From NCBI RefSeq assembly GCF_900168055.1, contig NZ_FUYS01000012.1:1-64000 (forward strand): a stretch of DNA of 64,000 bases. The letters are read 5' to 3'. This document shows positions 27,386 through 36,655 of this stretch, piece after piece. Position numbers and translations under genes: made by a program. Within the stretch, counting starts at the first letter, position 1. Each line of letters starts with the position of its first letter. The notes below the pieces were generated by a model. That model did no database searches. It saw only the letters and a program-made list of their open reading frames with translations, and was not told where the DNA came from. This stretch comes from Parapedobacter luteus. Its GTDB lineage: Bacteria > Bacteroidota > Bacteroidia > Sphingobacteriales > Sphingobacteriaceae.

Positions 27386-28123
27386 ATGACCCCATTTATT
27401 GCAGAAGTTATTGGTACCGGTATCCTTATCTTATTGGGTGGCGGCGTGGTCGCCAACGTCGTGCTTAATGGCACGAAGGGCCACAATAGTGGCTGGATAG
27501 TCATCACCACGGCATGGGCATTGGCTGTGTTTGCCGGGGTGGTCATCGCGGCCCCCTACAGCGGTGCGCACCTCAACCCGGCAGTCACCTTAGCCATGTT
27601 CATCGCCGGCAATATCGATGCTGCCAGCTCCGTGCTTTACGTTGCTGGTCAATTCATCGGTGCCATGGCGGGAGCCTTTATCGTCTGGCTGGTGTACCAA
27701 GATCACTTTCGCATCACGGAAAACCCCGGAGCCAAGCAGGCCGTATTCTGCACAGCACCGGCTATCCGCAACCTTCCCGTAAATTTAATCGGTGAGGCCG
27801 TCGGTACTTTTGTGCTAATCCTTACCATCTTCTACTTCACCGATGCCGAACTTACGGACGAACGGGCAATACCGATTGGCCTGGGTTCGCTCGGAGCGCT
27901 TCCGGTTGCCTTTCTGGTATGGGTCATCGGCCTATCATTGGGCGGTACCACGGGCTATGCCATCAATCCAGCGCGCGACTTGGGACCGCGCATCGTGCAT
28001 GCCTTGCTGCCCATCAAGAACAAGGCACGATTCGACGCTTCTTATGCGTGGGTACCCGTCATTGGGCCGCTTATCGGCGCAACACTAGCCACGGCGATTT
28101 TCTTGTGGCTGGGCACTGCGTAG
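27386..28123 (+). CDS. glpF: Glycerol facilitator (MIP/aquaporin family)
   Basis: The 245-residue channel has six membrane helices and the two half-helix signatures: SGAHLNPAVTLAM (about residues 54-66) and GYAINPARDLGPR (about 190-202). The Asp right after NPAR marks the glycerol-conducting branch, as opposed to water-only aquaporins. The operon with glpD and glpK agrees with glycerol uptake through the inner membrane. No strong terminator follows, and the ECF sigma gene begins 142 bases later with its own -7 element. Confidence 0.93.
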   Translation: MTPFIAEVIGTGILILLGGGVVANVVLNGTKGHNSGWIVITTAWALAVFAGVVIAAPYSGAHLNPAVTLAMFIAGNIDAASSVLYVAGQFIGAMAGAFIVWLVYQDHFRITENPGAKQAVFCTAPAIRNLPVNLIGEAVGTFVLILTIFYFTDAELTDERAIPIGLGSLGALPVAFLVWVIGLSLGGTTGYAINPARDLGPRIVHALLPIKNKARFDASYAWVPVIGPLIGATLATAIFLWLGTA

Positions 28124-28234
28124 ATCGATAATGCCACCGCATAAGCCAAAATAATACCGTATTGTAAAGCCTAAGTAACTAATTATAAAAGAAAAGTTAA
28201 TAAAAACATAACATATAGGCGCGGTGCCTTTAGC

Positions 28235-28242
28235 TAATTTTG
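28235..28242 (+). promoter_or_regulatory. -7 element (TAATTTTG) before the ECF sigma gene
   Basis: TAATTTTG matches TAnnTTTG and ends 23 bases before the ATG at 28266. No TTG occurs at the proper distance upstream. Confidence 0.4.
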
Positions 28243-28265
28243 GCCTTGTAAAAGTGACATAAGTT

Positions 28266-28865
28266 ATGGCACACTCAAGACCAGACTGTACAGACGAGAT
28301 GCTGCTCAAAGCAATTTGCAATAACGATGTTCGGGCGTTTGAAGCGCTTTTTGAACGTTATGCTGAACGCCTGTATAACTTTGCGCTCCGGTATGTCCAG
28401 GATCCGACCATTGCCGAAGAACTAATGATGGATGTAATGCATTGGGTATGGATGCGTCGCGAACGTCTGGACAACATCAAGCAGGCCGCCTCTTACCTAT
28501 CCAAAGCCATACGCAACAAAGTATTCGATCACTTACGCAAAACCACTATCGATACTTTACCACTGGATGCGCTTCCCGAACGGGGAAATCAACTCGTTGA
28601 CCCTACACCGACCAACCATTCCCTTGACTTAGCCGAATTGCGGGAAAGCTATGAACGGACGCTCCAATCTCTGCCGGCACAGTGCAAAAAGGTCTTCGAA
28701 CTGAGCCGCGAAAATGAACTGTCGCATGCCGAAATTTCTTCCATCTTAAACATTTCCGTCAAAACCGTGGAAGGACATATTACCAACGCCCTCAAAATAA
28801 TGCGAAGAAACCTCCCGTCTTCCACCGGCGTAGCGTGCTCCCTATTCCTCCTGTTGTTGCCATAG
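28266..28865 (+). CDS. ECF-type RNA polymerase sigma factor
   Basis: The 199-residue protein has sigma region 2 (FEALFERYAERLYNFALRYV then IAEELMMDVMHWVWMRRERL, about residues 23-72) and region 4 with its HTH (SHAEISSILNISVKTVEGHI and ALKIMRRNLP, about 154-185). The ending, SSTGVACSLFLLLLP, is a short hydrophobic tail seen in some Bacteroidota ECF factors. It precedes a FecR-type anti-sigma gene and a SusC with an STN domain, the standard trans-envelope signalling set. It probably activates the SusC/SusD operon when the substrate binds SusC. Region 3 is absent, as expected. Confidence 0.93.
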   Translation: MAHSRPDCTDEMLLKAICNNDVRAFEALFERYAERLYNFALRYVQDPTIAEELMMDVMHWVWMRRERLDNIKQAASYLSKAIRNKVFDHLRKTTIDTLPLDALPERGNQLVDPTPTNHSLDLAELRESYERTLQSLPAQCKKVFELSRENELSHAEISSILNISVKTVEGHITNALKIMRRNLPSSTGVACSLFLLLLP

Positions 28866-29066
28866 ATTCGCCTTTGTTGTGATATAGCGCTTCAGCTACA
28901 CATTTTTTGATGATAACACGCTGAGCCCTGACCTGCATGCACGAACCGATCATTTGGATTATATTATTTTTCTAAAAACCAGCCTTTTACAAAAAAACAT
29001 ATCATTAATCAGAAAAAGAGCAAGGGTACTATCCATTTTTTTCGCCTTAACCAATAGAGACGCCAA

Positions 29067-30080
29067 ATGAATACGTCAGAAGTCAATAGGGAACTGATAA
29101 AAAAATACCTGACCGGACAAGCCAGCAAACAGGAAATAGCGGCTGTCCGTCGCTGCCTCCAGCAACCAGAAAGCAGGCAGTTGTTTGATAGCGTTTGGCA
29201 AGAATTGCACGGTGAGATGGAAACACCTGCAGCAGACACAATCAGCAACCCCAATCGCATGGAAGCCTGGAAAGCCACTATCCGCCAACGGATTGTACAG
29301 GAGAAGGCACACCAGGCGGAAAAAAAGGAACGTCGTATCGTGTTTTTCCGTTATGCCGCCGTGTCTATCATAATATTGGGCACCATTTTCTGGGGTCTGT
29401 TGCATATAAACAACGGCCAGGATCATGACAGTAAATGGATAACGCGTAATAATCCCCCAGGCCAGCGTGCGCAGATCCGCTTAGCGGATAGCAGCATAGT
29501 CTACCTCGGTGCCGGCAGCAGCCTAAGTTATCCCAAACGCTTCCAGGGCAAGAAGCGGGAAATACGGCTCGAAGGTGAAGCCTTCTTCGAAATAGCAAAA
29601 GACAAACACAAGCCATTCCTGGTGCACAGTGGCGATATAGTCACCCAAGTGCTGGGCACCTCATTCAAGATAGACGCGTTTATGAATTCACCGGTCGTGG
29701 TCGCCGTCAGCTCGGGGAAGGTCCGGGTCGGGGAAATGGCCGGCAAATCGATGGAGGCGATCGCCGATCTCACTGCCGGACAACAGCTCACTTGGAACAA
29801 GGATGCAGGCGGTGCCGTGACCGTCATGGCGAATCCAGAGGCCATCTTGGCTTGGAAAGCCGGTAAACTGATGTTCGACGACCACCCCCTCAGCGAAATC
29901 GCCAATATACTGGAACGAACTTACGATATCGATATCACTATACAGAACAATGCACTAGTCAATAAGCGTATCCGTATCACGCTCGAGAAAAGCTTCCCCT
30001 TGAAAACGGCGCTAGACGTTCTCTCAGCATCAGGAGGGTTCCGTTACGTTTTGGATAACAGAACTGTTAGGATTTATTAA
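29067..30080 (+). CDS. FecR-type anti-sigma / sigma regulator
   Basis: The 337-residue protein has a cytoplasmic N-terminal part (1-90), a single membrane helix at about 92-114 (RYAAVSIIILGTIFWGLLHI), the periplasmic FecR domain (QIRLADSSIVYLGAGSSLSY, EIRLEGEAFFEIAKD, VLGTSFKIDAF, VAVSSGKVRV) and a C-terminal DUF4974/STN-like domain (KLMFDDHPLSEIANILERTY). It should hold the ECF sigma factor and release it when the STN domain of the downstream SusC signals. Domain order and position are typical. Confidence 0.93.
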   Translation: MNTSEVNRELIKKYLTGQASKQEIAAVRRCLQQPESRQLFDSVWQELHGEMETPAADTISNPNRMEAWKATIRQRIVQEKAHQAEKKERRIVFFRYAAVSIIILGTIFWGLLHINNGQDHDSKWITRNNPPGQRAQIRLADSSIVYLGAGSSLSYPKRFQGKKREIRLEGEAFFEIAKDKHKPFLVHSGDIVTQVLGTSFKIDAFMNSPVVVAVSSGKVRVGEMAGKSMEAIADLTAGQQLTWNKDAGGAVTVMANPEAILAWKAGKLMFDDHPLSEIANILERTYDIDITIQNNALVNKRIRITLEKSFPLKTALDVLSASGGFRYVLDNRTVRIY

Positions 30081-30228
30081 TTCGGGTCTTCATCAAAAGT
30101 GGATATGAAAACATAGAAAAAGCTTACAGAAATAAAAAGGGGCCACCTGAAGCAGGCAGCCCTTGAAATACGAAAATGTGTCGAAGCCTGTGGTTGGTCG
30201 CCGGATGGCCTCGACGGTAAGGAAACGT

Positions 30229-30248
30229 GTATGTGGCAAACCACATAC
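30229..30248. promoter_or_regulatory. Perfect hairpin in the susC leader
   Basis: GTATGTGG (30229-30236) and CCACATAC (30241-30248) form a perfect 8-bp stem with a CAAA loop, 36 bases before the susC ATG. There is no T-run, so it is not a terminator. It could be an RNA stem that modulates translation or mRNA decay, or a protein-binding palindrome. Confidence 0.5.
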
Positions 30249-30284
30249 GATTTGCCATTTCCATTAAAAATCAAGGACAAAGTT

Positions 30285-33200
30285 ATGCAAATGCAATCAT
30301 ATACTATCCCCATAAACCAAATTTATCACCTTAAAGCAGCCAGAATGGTTTTATTCTTGCTGTTCACGCTGCTGGCTATATGCCATGCCAATGTATCGGC
30401 AGGACAGCCTACCGATAAGAAAATCTCGTTGACACTTGAGCAGACAACGCTCAAAGAGAGCCTTTTGCAGGTAGAGAAACTCAGCGGTATCCCGTTCACC
30501 TATTCTACAGAAGCACTGGCTGCACAGGAAAAAAAAATCACCTTAACGGCTCAAGAACTCACCGTAAAGCACGCCCTCGACCAGATTCTCGCCGGAACAG
30601 GGCTTCGTCACCGAGTAATTTCGGGTTACGTCGTCATTGACCCAATACCTCAACAATCTCCCGTAAGAGGCACCGTTAAAGACGCATCAGGCAATCCGAT
30701 TTCGGGAGCAACGGTGCAGGTCAAAGATCATTCCCTTTCCCGCACGTCCACCAATCAACGTGGCGGGTTTACTATTGATGCAAATAGCGACGATGTGTTG
30801 TTAATCACCAGTATCGGCTTTAATCCCTTGGAAGTGCCGATCAACAACCGCAGGACATTGGACGTCGTAATGCAAGAAGCTGTCGCAGACCTCGAGGAAG
30901 TCGTGGTGACGGCACTTGGCATTGAACGGGAGCGCAGATCACTGGGGTACTCTGTCACCGAACTGTCCGGGGAAGATCTAACCGAAGCCTTATCAAATAA
31001 CTGGACAGAGGCATTGTCGGGTAAGGTTGCTGGGCTAAACATGCTAAAATCAGGTGCCGGTCCGGCCGGATCCAACCAAATTATCCTACGCGGAGAAACT
31101 TCGTTAAGCGGCGATAATGCGGCACTGATCGTTGTAGACGGTGTCGTTATCAGTGGCAGCAGTGGCCAACTTACCGGAACAGGCTCCAATCCCTACCTAA
31201 ACCAGGAATCACCCGTGGATTTCGGTTCAAGCTTAGCGGATTTAAACCCTGAAGATATCGAAAGCGTATCCGTATTAAAAGGCCCTGGAGCTGCGGCCCT
31301 CTACGGTGCTCGCGGTGCAAATGGCGCGATTATCATTACGACCAAGCAAGGTAAGCGGGAGCAACAAGGCGTTGGCATCACCTTCAACTCCAACCTTTCT
31401 TTGGCCACTATTAACCGTTGGCCGGATTACCAGCATGAATATGGGCAGGGATTAACAGCCAATAATTTTTATTATTCCTATGGCGCGACCGAAGATGGAC
31501 CAACTACACTAAGCACGAGTTCGGCTTGGGGACCTAAATTCGACGGGCAACTGTTTTATCAATACAGCCCCGATAATTATCGCCAGCCTGCTACTGAACG
31601 AACTCCTTGGGTCGCCTACCCCAATAACCGGAAAGATTTCTTTGAAACAGCATATACGTATACAAATAGCTTAACCCTACAAGGCGGGAATGACCGGACA
31701 ACGGCCAGGCTATCGTTTACCAATGCCACCAACTCCTGGATTGTACCTAACACGGGCTACGCCCGCAATACAGTTGCGTTGCAAGTCAATCAGAAATTGA
31801 CAGACAAGCTGACAGTTTCTTCACGGGTAAACTATAACAACCGGCATAGTGACAACCTGCCCACCACGGGTTATAACAACCAGACCATCATGTATTTCAT
31901 ACGCGGCCTGGTGCCCAATTTCGATATCAACTGGTTCAAAGACTACTGGATTCAGGGACGAGAGGGCATCGAACAACGCCGCCCGTTCAGCCTTCAATTG
32001 GATAATCCCTACCTCCAGGCCTATGAAATGCTGAACAAAAGCAATAGGAATGGCATAATCGGCAATGTACAGGCAAGCTACGATTTCACCAGCGAACTGA
32101 GCTTGATAGTGCGTACCACGATGGACTTCCAGTACGAATCCCGCTCGCAGCAGCGGCCTTGGAGCACCCAAAAGTATGCCAATGGTATGTATCGCGAACA
32201 GGACATTTATAGTCAGGAAACCAATGCGGATTTCCTTCTACGATACAATAATGGACGGAACGATCGGTTTTCCTATAGCCTCTCCTTTGGCGGCGCGTTA
32301 ATGAATAATAAGTACATCCGTGATGAATATCGTGCAGAGAACCTTGCACGGCCGAACATCTATACATTGGCAAATAGCCGTGACCTGCTCATCTCCATGC
32401 CGTATCGGCGGGAATATGCCGTAAATAGCCTATATGGAATGGCAACAGTTGGCTACAAAGACTTTCTCTATGTAGATGTGACAGCCAGACAAGATTGGGC
32501 GAGCACACTGGCACAGCCCGTGCACAACAGGGTCACACCATTCTTCTACCCAGCACTGAATGTAAGTGCCATACTGTCTGATATCATCCAGCTACCTGAC
32601 GTCGTTTCTTATCTTAAACTGAGAGGTTCGGTTGCATCGGTTGGCAGCGGCGGCACTACAGCGTATCTAACATCCTATGCCTATTCGCCCAGGCAAGAGT
32701 TTCCCTCGGGATTAGCAAATCCGACGACGATACCCGATTTGAATCTCGGTTTCGAGCGCACGGTAAGCTACGAAGCAGGCGCTGATATCCGGATGTTTAA
32801 AAACCGGTTGAACGTGGACATTACCGCTTACCATAGCAATTCGTTTGACCAAATCCTTATTTCGCCGGTCGATCCCGCCAGTGGTTACGCCAACCGGACG
32901 TTGAATGCCGGAAGTGTGCAGAACAAGGGACTGGAAATAGAAGCCAATGGAATTCCACTGAATACGAGTAGCGGCTTCAACTGGAGAGTTTATGGTACAT
33001 ATGCTACGAACATCGATCGTGTCGTCTCGCTGGCAGACAGCATGTCGTCCATGCAATTATCCACGATCTTCGGCTCGCGTGGCTCCATCGAGGCCAGACC
33101 TGGCGGACGTTTCAGGGATATGTATGGAATAGGGTACCAGCGATCGCCAGATGGCCAAATCATTTACAATGAAAACGGATACCCGTTGCAAGGCGATTCA

Positions 33201-33761
33201 CTGATCTACCTGGGTAATCCTACGCCAAAATGGCGTTTCGGGTTTGGTAATGAGTTCAGCTATAAACGATTTAGACTCAATGTGCTGTTTGACGGCCAGT
33301 TTGGAGCCAAGGCCTTCTCACTGACCCATGCGGTATTAATGGAAGAAGGCAAGTTGAAGAAATCATTGCCCGGGCGCTACCATGGCATCATCGGCGATGG
33401 TGTCATCCGGAATCCTGATGGCACTTTCCGAAAAAACGATGTGGTAGCCACGGACATACGCGACTATTATTACCTCCACTTTAACCGCGATAATCAGGAA
33501 TCCAACATGTTCAGCACAGACTTTATTAAACTACGTGAAGTGAGACTCGATTATACGTTGCCAACGGCATTGGCAAACCGACTGCGGTTGCAACGAGCTA
33601 CCTTAGGCGTATACGGACGCGACCTCCTGGTATTTACCAATTGGCCCGCGTTCGACCCCGAATTTGGAACACTTGGCGACGGTGTGATTATACCCGGCGC
33701 AGAAACCGCGCAGTTCCCATCAACCCGGACAATTGGCTTTAATTTAGTTATTGGTCTTTAA
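30285..33761 (+). CDS. SusC/RagA-type TonB-dependent transporter with STN domain
   Basis: I use the ATG at 30285, preceded by AAGGA, rather than the longer frame from 30231. The 1158-residue protein has a signal segment (MVLFLLFTLLAICHANVSAG), an STN signalling domain (ISLTLEQTTLKESLLQVEKL to about residue 125), a carboxypeptidase-regulatory-like domain (GTVKDASGNPISGATVQVKD), the plug (VVVTALGIERERRSLGYSV, VDGVVISGSS, VLKGPGAAALYGARGANGAI) and a long barrel. It imports an oligomer with SusD downstream. The STN domain fits regulation by the adjacent FecR/ECF pair. Substrate is unknown because no hydrolase is linked. Confidence 0.95.
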   Translation: MQMQSYTIPINQIYHLKAARMVLFLLFTLLAICHANVSAGQPTDKKISLTLEQTTLKESLLQVEKLSGIPFTYSTEALAAQEKKITLTAQELTVKHALDQILAGTGLRHRVISGYVVIDPIPQQSPVRGTVKDASGNPISGATVQVKDHSLSRTSTNQRGGFTIDANSDDVLLITSIGFNPLEVPINNRRTLDVVMQEAVADLEEVVVTALGIERERRSLGYSVTELSGEDLTEALSNNWTEALSGKVAGLNMLKSGAGPAGSNQIILRGETSLSGDNAALIVVDGVVISGSSGQLTGTGSNPYLNQESPVDFGSSLADLNPEDIESVSVLKGPGAAALYGARGANGAIIITTKQGKREQQGVGITFNSNLSLATINRWPDYQHEYGQGLTANNFYYSYGATEDGPTTLSTSSAWGPKFDGQLFYQYSPDNYRQPATERTPWVAYPNNRKDFFETAYTYTNSLTLQGGNDRTTARLSFTNATNSWIVPNTGYARNTVALQVNQKLTDKLTVSSRVNYNNRHSDNLPTTGYNNQTIMYFIRGLVPNFDINWFKDYWIQGREGIEQRRPFSLQLDNPYLQAYEMLNKSNRNGIIGNVQASYDFTSELSLIVRTTMDFQYESRSQQRPWSTQKYANGMYREQDIYSQETNADFLLRYNNGRNDRFSYSLSFGGALMNNKYIRDEYRAENLARPNIYTLANSRDLLISMPYRREYAVNSLYGMATVGYKDFLYVDVTARQDWASTLAQPVHNRVTPFFYPALNVSAILSDIIQLPDVVSYLKLRGSVASVGSGGTTAYLTSYAYSPRQEFPSGLANPTTIPDLNLGFERTVSYEAGADIRMFKNRLNVDITAYHSNSFDQILISPVDPASGYANRTLNAGSVQNKGLEIEANGIPLNTSSGFNWRVYGTYATNIDRVVSLADSMSSMQLSTIFGSRGSIEARPGGRFRDMYGIGYQRSPDGQIIYNENGYPLQGDSLIYLGNPTPKWRFGFGNEFSYKRFRLNVLFDGQFGAKAFSLTHAVLMEEGKLKKSLPGRYHGIIGDGVIRNPDGTFRKNDVVATDIRDYYYLHFNRDNQESNMFSTDFIKLREVRLDYTLPTALANRLRLQRATLGVYGRDLLVFTNWPAFDPEFGTLGDGVIIPGAETAQFPSTRTIGFNLVIGL

Positions 33762-33772
33762 CAATATTTCCA

Positions 33773-35236
33773 ATGAAAATGAAGAAGATAGTATACTGGA
33801 GCCTAATCGCTGTAAGTATTGCAGCAAGTCTCTCCTGTACCAAGAATTTTATTGAGAAAAACACAAACCCTAATGCATTGCAGGACGCATCGCCAGAGGC
33901 CTTGTTGGCCCCCGCCTTGCACCAAGTAGTCACGAGAAACCAAAACAGAGGCATGCGTATTGGGAACGAACTCATGCAGGTACATGTCACCGTCGTTGAA
34001 AGCCGCGAATTTCATCGGTATTTCATCAGGCCCAGCGAGCCCGATTGGATGTGGCGCCACTGGTACCTGCAGCTCAACAATATCCGCGACATCTATACCA
34101 GCGCCAACACTTCGCAAGAAAACGGCTATCAGACGTTTTTGGGTATTTCGCTTATCCTCGATGCTTGGGTTAGTTCCATGATCACCGATATGTTTGGTGA
34201 TGCACCCTATTTCGAAGCATCGAAAGGCCATGAGGGCAACGTCCAACCCCACTTCGATAGGCAACAAGACATTTATGCCGATATCTTCCGTAAATTGGAA
34301 GAAGCTAATGAACTACTTGGAGCCGACGTTGAATTGCCTGAACACATCAAAGGCCTGGATCCACTATATAATGGAGCACCCGACGCCTGGCGCAGGTTTG
34401 GCAATTCGCTCTACCTCCGCCTCTTGCTGCGTGTATCCGGAAAAGCTGCATCGGGCGCGATTGCCAAAATAGCCGAAATAGTGGACACGAACAGCGGAAA
34501 TTATCCGATATTTACCGACAATAGTCATTCTGCCATTCTACCAACCGGTGCAACACAGCCCATTACATCGGAATTTTTCCAATGGCGCGATCTGGACTTC
34601 AATGGCGACAAGGGATATTCCGAGTTTTTTATCAACAACCTAAACGAATGGCAGGACCCCCGGCTGCCCCGATGGGCTACTCAGGTTTCCGGCATCTACG
34701 CTGGAATGCCCAGCGGATATGCGCCAGGAAGAGGGGTTGAACGAATGTCTACCTTGCTCGTATCGCTCAAGCAGGATCCGCTCCTCGGGAATATAATGAA
34801 CTGTGCCGAACTCCAGTTCATACTGGCAGAGGCTGCCCTAAAAGGCTATATAACGGGAGATCCCCACAGTTACTATGAAGCAGGCGTTGTCAGCGCTATC
34901 ACCCACTGGGGCCTTGAAGTGCCCGAAGGCCATCTCGAAAAAAACGCTCTAAAATGGGACGACAACCTCAACTTCAACGAAAAAATGGAGCGCATTCATC
35001 TGCAAAAATATTACACCTTATTTTTTACCGATTTCCAGCAATGGCATGAACATCGTCGAACCGGCCATCCTGTACTCCCGAAAGGCGAAGGGCTGATGAA
35101 CGACGGCCGCATGCCCTCGCGGCTGATGTACCCCATAAACGTGCAAACCCTCAATAGAGCTAATTACCTTGAAGCCGTACAAGCTATGGGAGGAGACGAT
35201 CTTAATGTGAAAGTATGGTGGAATACACCTGATTAG
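33773..35236 (+). CDS. SusD/RagB-like nutrient-binding lipoprotein
   Basis: The 487-residue lipoprotein has a signal peptide ending SIAASLSC, lipidated at Cys22. It has helical TPR-like segments of the SusD-like type 2 group (ASPEALLAPALHQVV, YLQLNNIRDIYTSANT, LILDAWVSSMITDMFGDAPY, RFGNSLYLRLLLRVSGK, AELQFILAEAALKGYI, KYYTLFFTDFQQWHEHRRT). It starts 11 bases after susC and should form the lid that captures the ligand on the cell surface. This subgroup often accompanies receptors for peptides or non-glycan nutrients, so a glycan should not be assumed. Confidence 0.93.
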   Translation: MKMKKIVYWSLIAVSIAASLSCTKNFIEKNTNPNALQDASPEALLAPALHQVVTRNQNRGMRIGNELMQVHVTVVESREFHRYFIRPSEPDWMWRHWYLQLNNIRDIYTSANTSQENGYQTFLGISLILDAWVSSMITDMFGDAPYFEASKGHEGNVQPHFDRQQDIYADIFRKLEEANELLGADVELPEHIKGLDPLYNGAPDAWRRFGNSLYLRLLLRVSGKAASGAIAKIAEIVDTNSGNYPIFTDNSHSAILPTGATQPITSEFFQWRDLDFNGDKGYSEFFINNLNEWQDPRLPRWATQVSGIYAGMPSGYAPGRGVERMSTLLVSLKQDPLLGNIMNCAELQFILAEAALKGYITGDPHSYYEAGVVSAITHWGLEVPEGHLEKNALKWDDNLNFNEKMERIHLQKYYTLFFTDFQQWHEHRRTGHPVLPKGEGLMNDGRMPSRLMYPINVQTLNRANYLEAVQAMGGDDLNVKVWWNTPD

Positions 35237-35260
35237 AAGATTCATATAAAAACAACAGCG

Positions 35261-36565
35261 ATGAAGAACTCGATATATTTATTGATTTTTGTCCTTTCAG
35301 GAATTTTTTTTGGAGGGTGCTTAAAAGTAGACGAAAATCCGGCAGCAGGGGCCCCCGCTGCATGGACAGGGATACCGGCTGTACGAAGTGTATATAAAGC
35401 CGGTGATGTAAGACTTTCTCCGCAAGCACTTGGCGGCGCCCATCAGACAAGCGGCGTCGTCATATCAGAGTACGCAGGGAATAACCTTCCTCCTGGCTTT
35501 GTGGTCATCCAAAACAACTGGCGCAACCAAATACGGGGGCTAATCCTCCAGGTAGGTACAGCGCTTGCTCCCTCCTTCGCAAAAGGCGACTCGTTACTTA
35601 TAGACCTCAACGGCGCAACGCTGACGAGAATCGACGGTGCTTTAGCGATAACCAACCTTTCGCCTACACAGATCTCCAAGGTCTCGTCCAGCAATCCGGT
35701 TATCGTCCAGACCGTTGCTATTTCCAACCTTCAGCGATGGCCCGATCGATACGAAAGTACCTTGGTAGCCGTTACGGCCGATGTCGAGCCATTCCCTCAA
35801 ACCGGGGAAACTTTTGCGGGAACCAAAAAAATCACCGATGGTCCTGACCATATGCTCGACGTTGTCACAGATCCCGGAGCCGCTTTCGCCAATGAACACA
35901 TCGCACCGAGCGCAAGCTTCCAAGGTATCCTCTTTATGGGAGGAGGCAACACGCCGCAATTGCGGCTGCAGAAACTGGAAGACATGATGGATCCGAGCGG
36001 CCCCGTATATCCCGGATACCCCGAGGACTTCGAATTTCCGTTTGACGGAAAACAAAACTACAATGTCACCGGTGAACATCAGTATGACAATGAAGATCAA
36101 ACCGTCGTCATCGATAACAATGTGGATCTGAGAACCGGGAACTGGAAGTTTGAACAATCGCTGCTGGGCAATTTGGCAAACGACCGCGTCGTTTCTGGCA
36201 GACAGGCCGTCAGGTTCCAGCAAAACCTGTCCGTTCCGTCTTACCTGCAAATGAACTATGACGTACCAAACGGAGCCACCAAAGTTACGTTTTGGTATGG
36301 GTCGTACGGCAATGACGTAAGCTGTTCATTTGATTTGGAATATTCTACCGACGAAGGACGAACTTGGCATAAGATAGGCGAAACCATCAGCGATGCACAT
36401 CCCAGAAGTCAAAGTGCTAGTGCCAAACTTGCGACTTACACGATGGACATTCAAGGGCCGGTGCGGTTCCGTATCCATAAACTCGGCTTAGGTCCGAGCA
36501 GCGGCACCGCAGTAAGGAACGGCCGTTTGGGGGTAGATGATTTTGCCATATACCAGAATTACTAA
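35261..36565 (+). CDS. DUF5689 domain surface lipoprotein
   Basis: The 434-residue protein has a lipobox FFGGC (Cys20). The DUF5689 domain follows at about residues 45-225 (VYKAGDVRLSPQALGGAH, TSGVVISEYAGNNLPPGFV, GDSLLIDLNGATLTRIDG). A C-terminal jelly-roll/choice-of-anchor-like domain ends the protein (YNVTGEHQYDNEDQ, TKVTFWYGSYGNDVSCSFDL, VRFRIHKLGLG, RLGVDDFAIYQNY). It is the third gene after susC and susD with 24 bases between, so it is probably a surface binding protein of the same uptake locus. No catalytic motif was recognised. Confidence 0.8.
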   Translation: MKNSIYLLIFVLSGIFFGGCLKVDENPAAGAPAAWTGIPAVRSVYKAGDVRLSPQALGGAHQTSGVVISEYAGNNLPPGFVVIQNNWRNQIRGLILQVGTALAPSFAKGDSLLIDLNGATLTRIDGALAITNLSPTQISKVSSSNPVIVQTVAISNLQRWPDRYESTLVAVTADVEPFPQTGETFAGTKKITDGPDHMLDVVTDPGAAFANEHIAPSASFQGILFMGGGNTPQLRLQKLEDMMDPSGPVYPGYPEDFEFPFDGKQNYNVTGEHQYDNEDQTVVIDNNVDLRTGNWKFEQSLLGNLANDRVVSGRQAVRFQQNLSVPSYLQMNYDVPNGATKVTFWYGSYGNDVSCSFDLEYSTDEGRTWHKIGETISDAHPRSQSASAKLATYTMDIQGPVRFRIHKLGLGPSSGTAVRNGRLGVDDFAIYQNY

Positions 36566-36597
36566 GCCCAACGGATTGATTGATAGTCGACTTAACC

Positions 36598-36637
36598 AAC
36601 GGCATGCAGCTACATTGTCAAAAAGCTGCATGCCGTT
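36598..36637. terminator. Strong hairpin between convergent genes
   Basis: AACGGCATGCAGCT (36598-36611) and AGCTGCATGCCGTT (36624-36637) form a perfect 14-bp stem around a 12-base loop. It lies between the ends of the DUF5689 and exonuclease genes. No clear T-run follows on either strand, so it may be a bidirectional terminator or an mRNA-end stabiliser. Confidence 0.65.
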
Positions 36638-36655
36638 CTGGTTTGGCAACCACCA

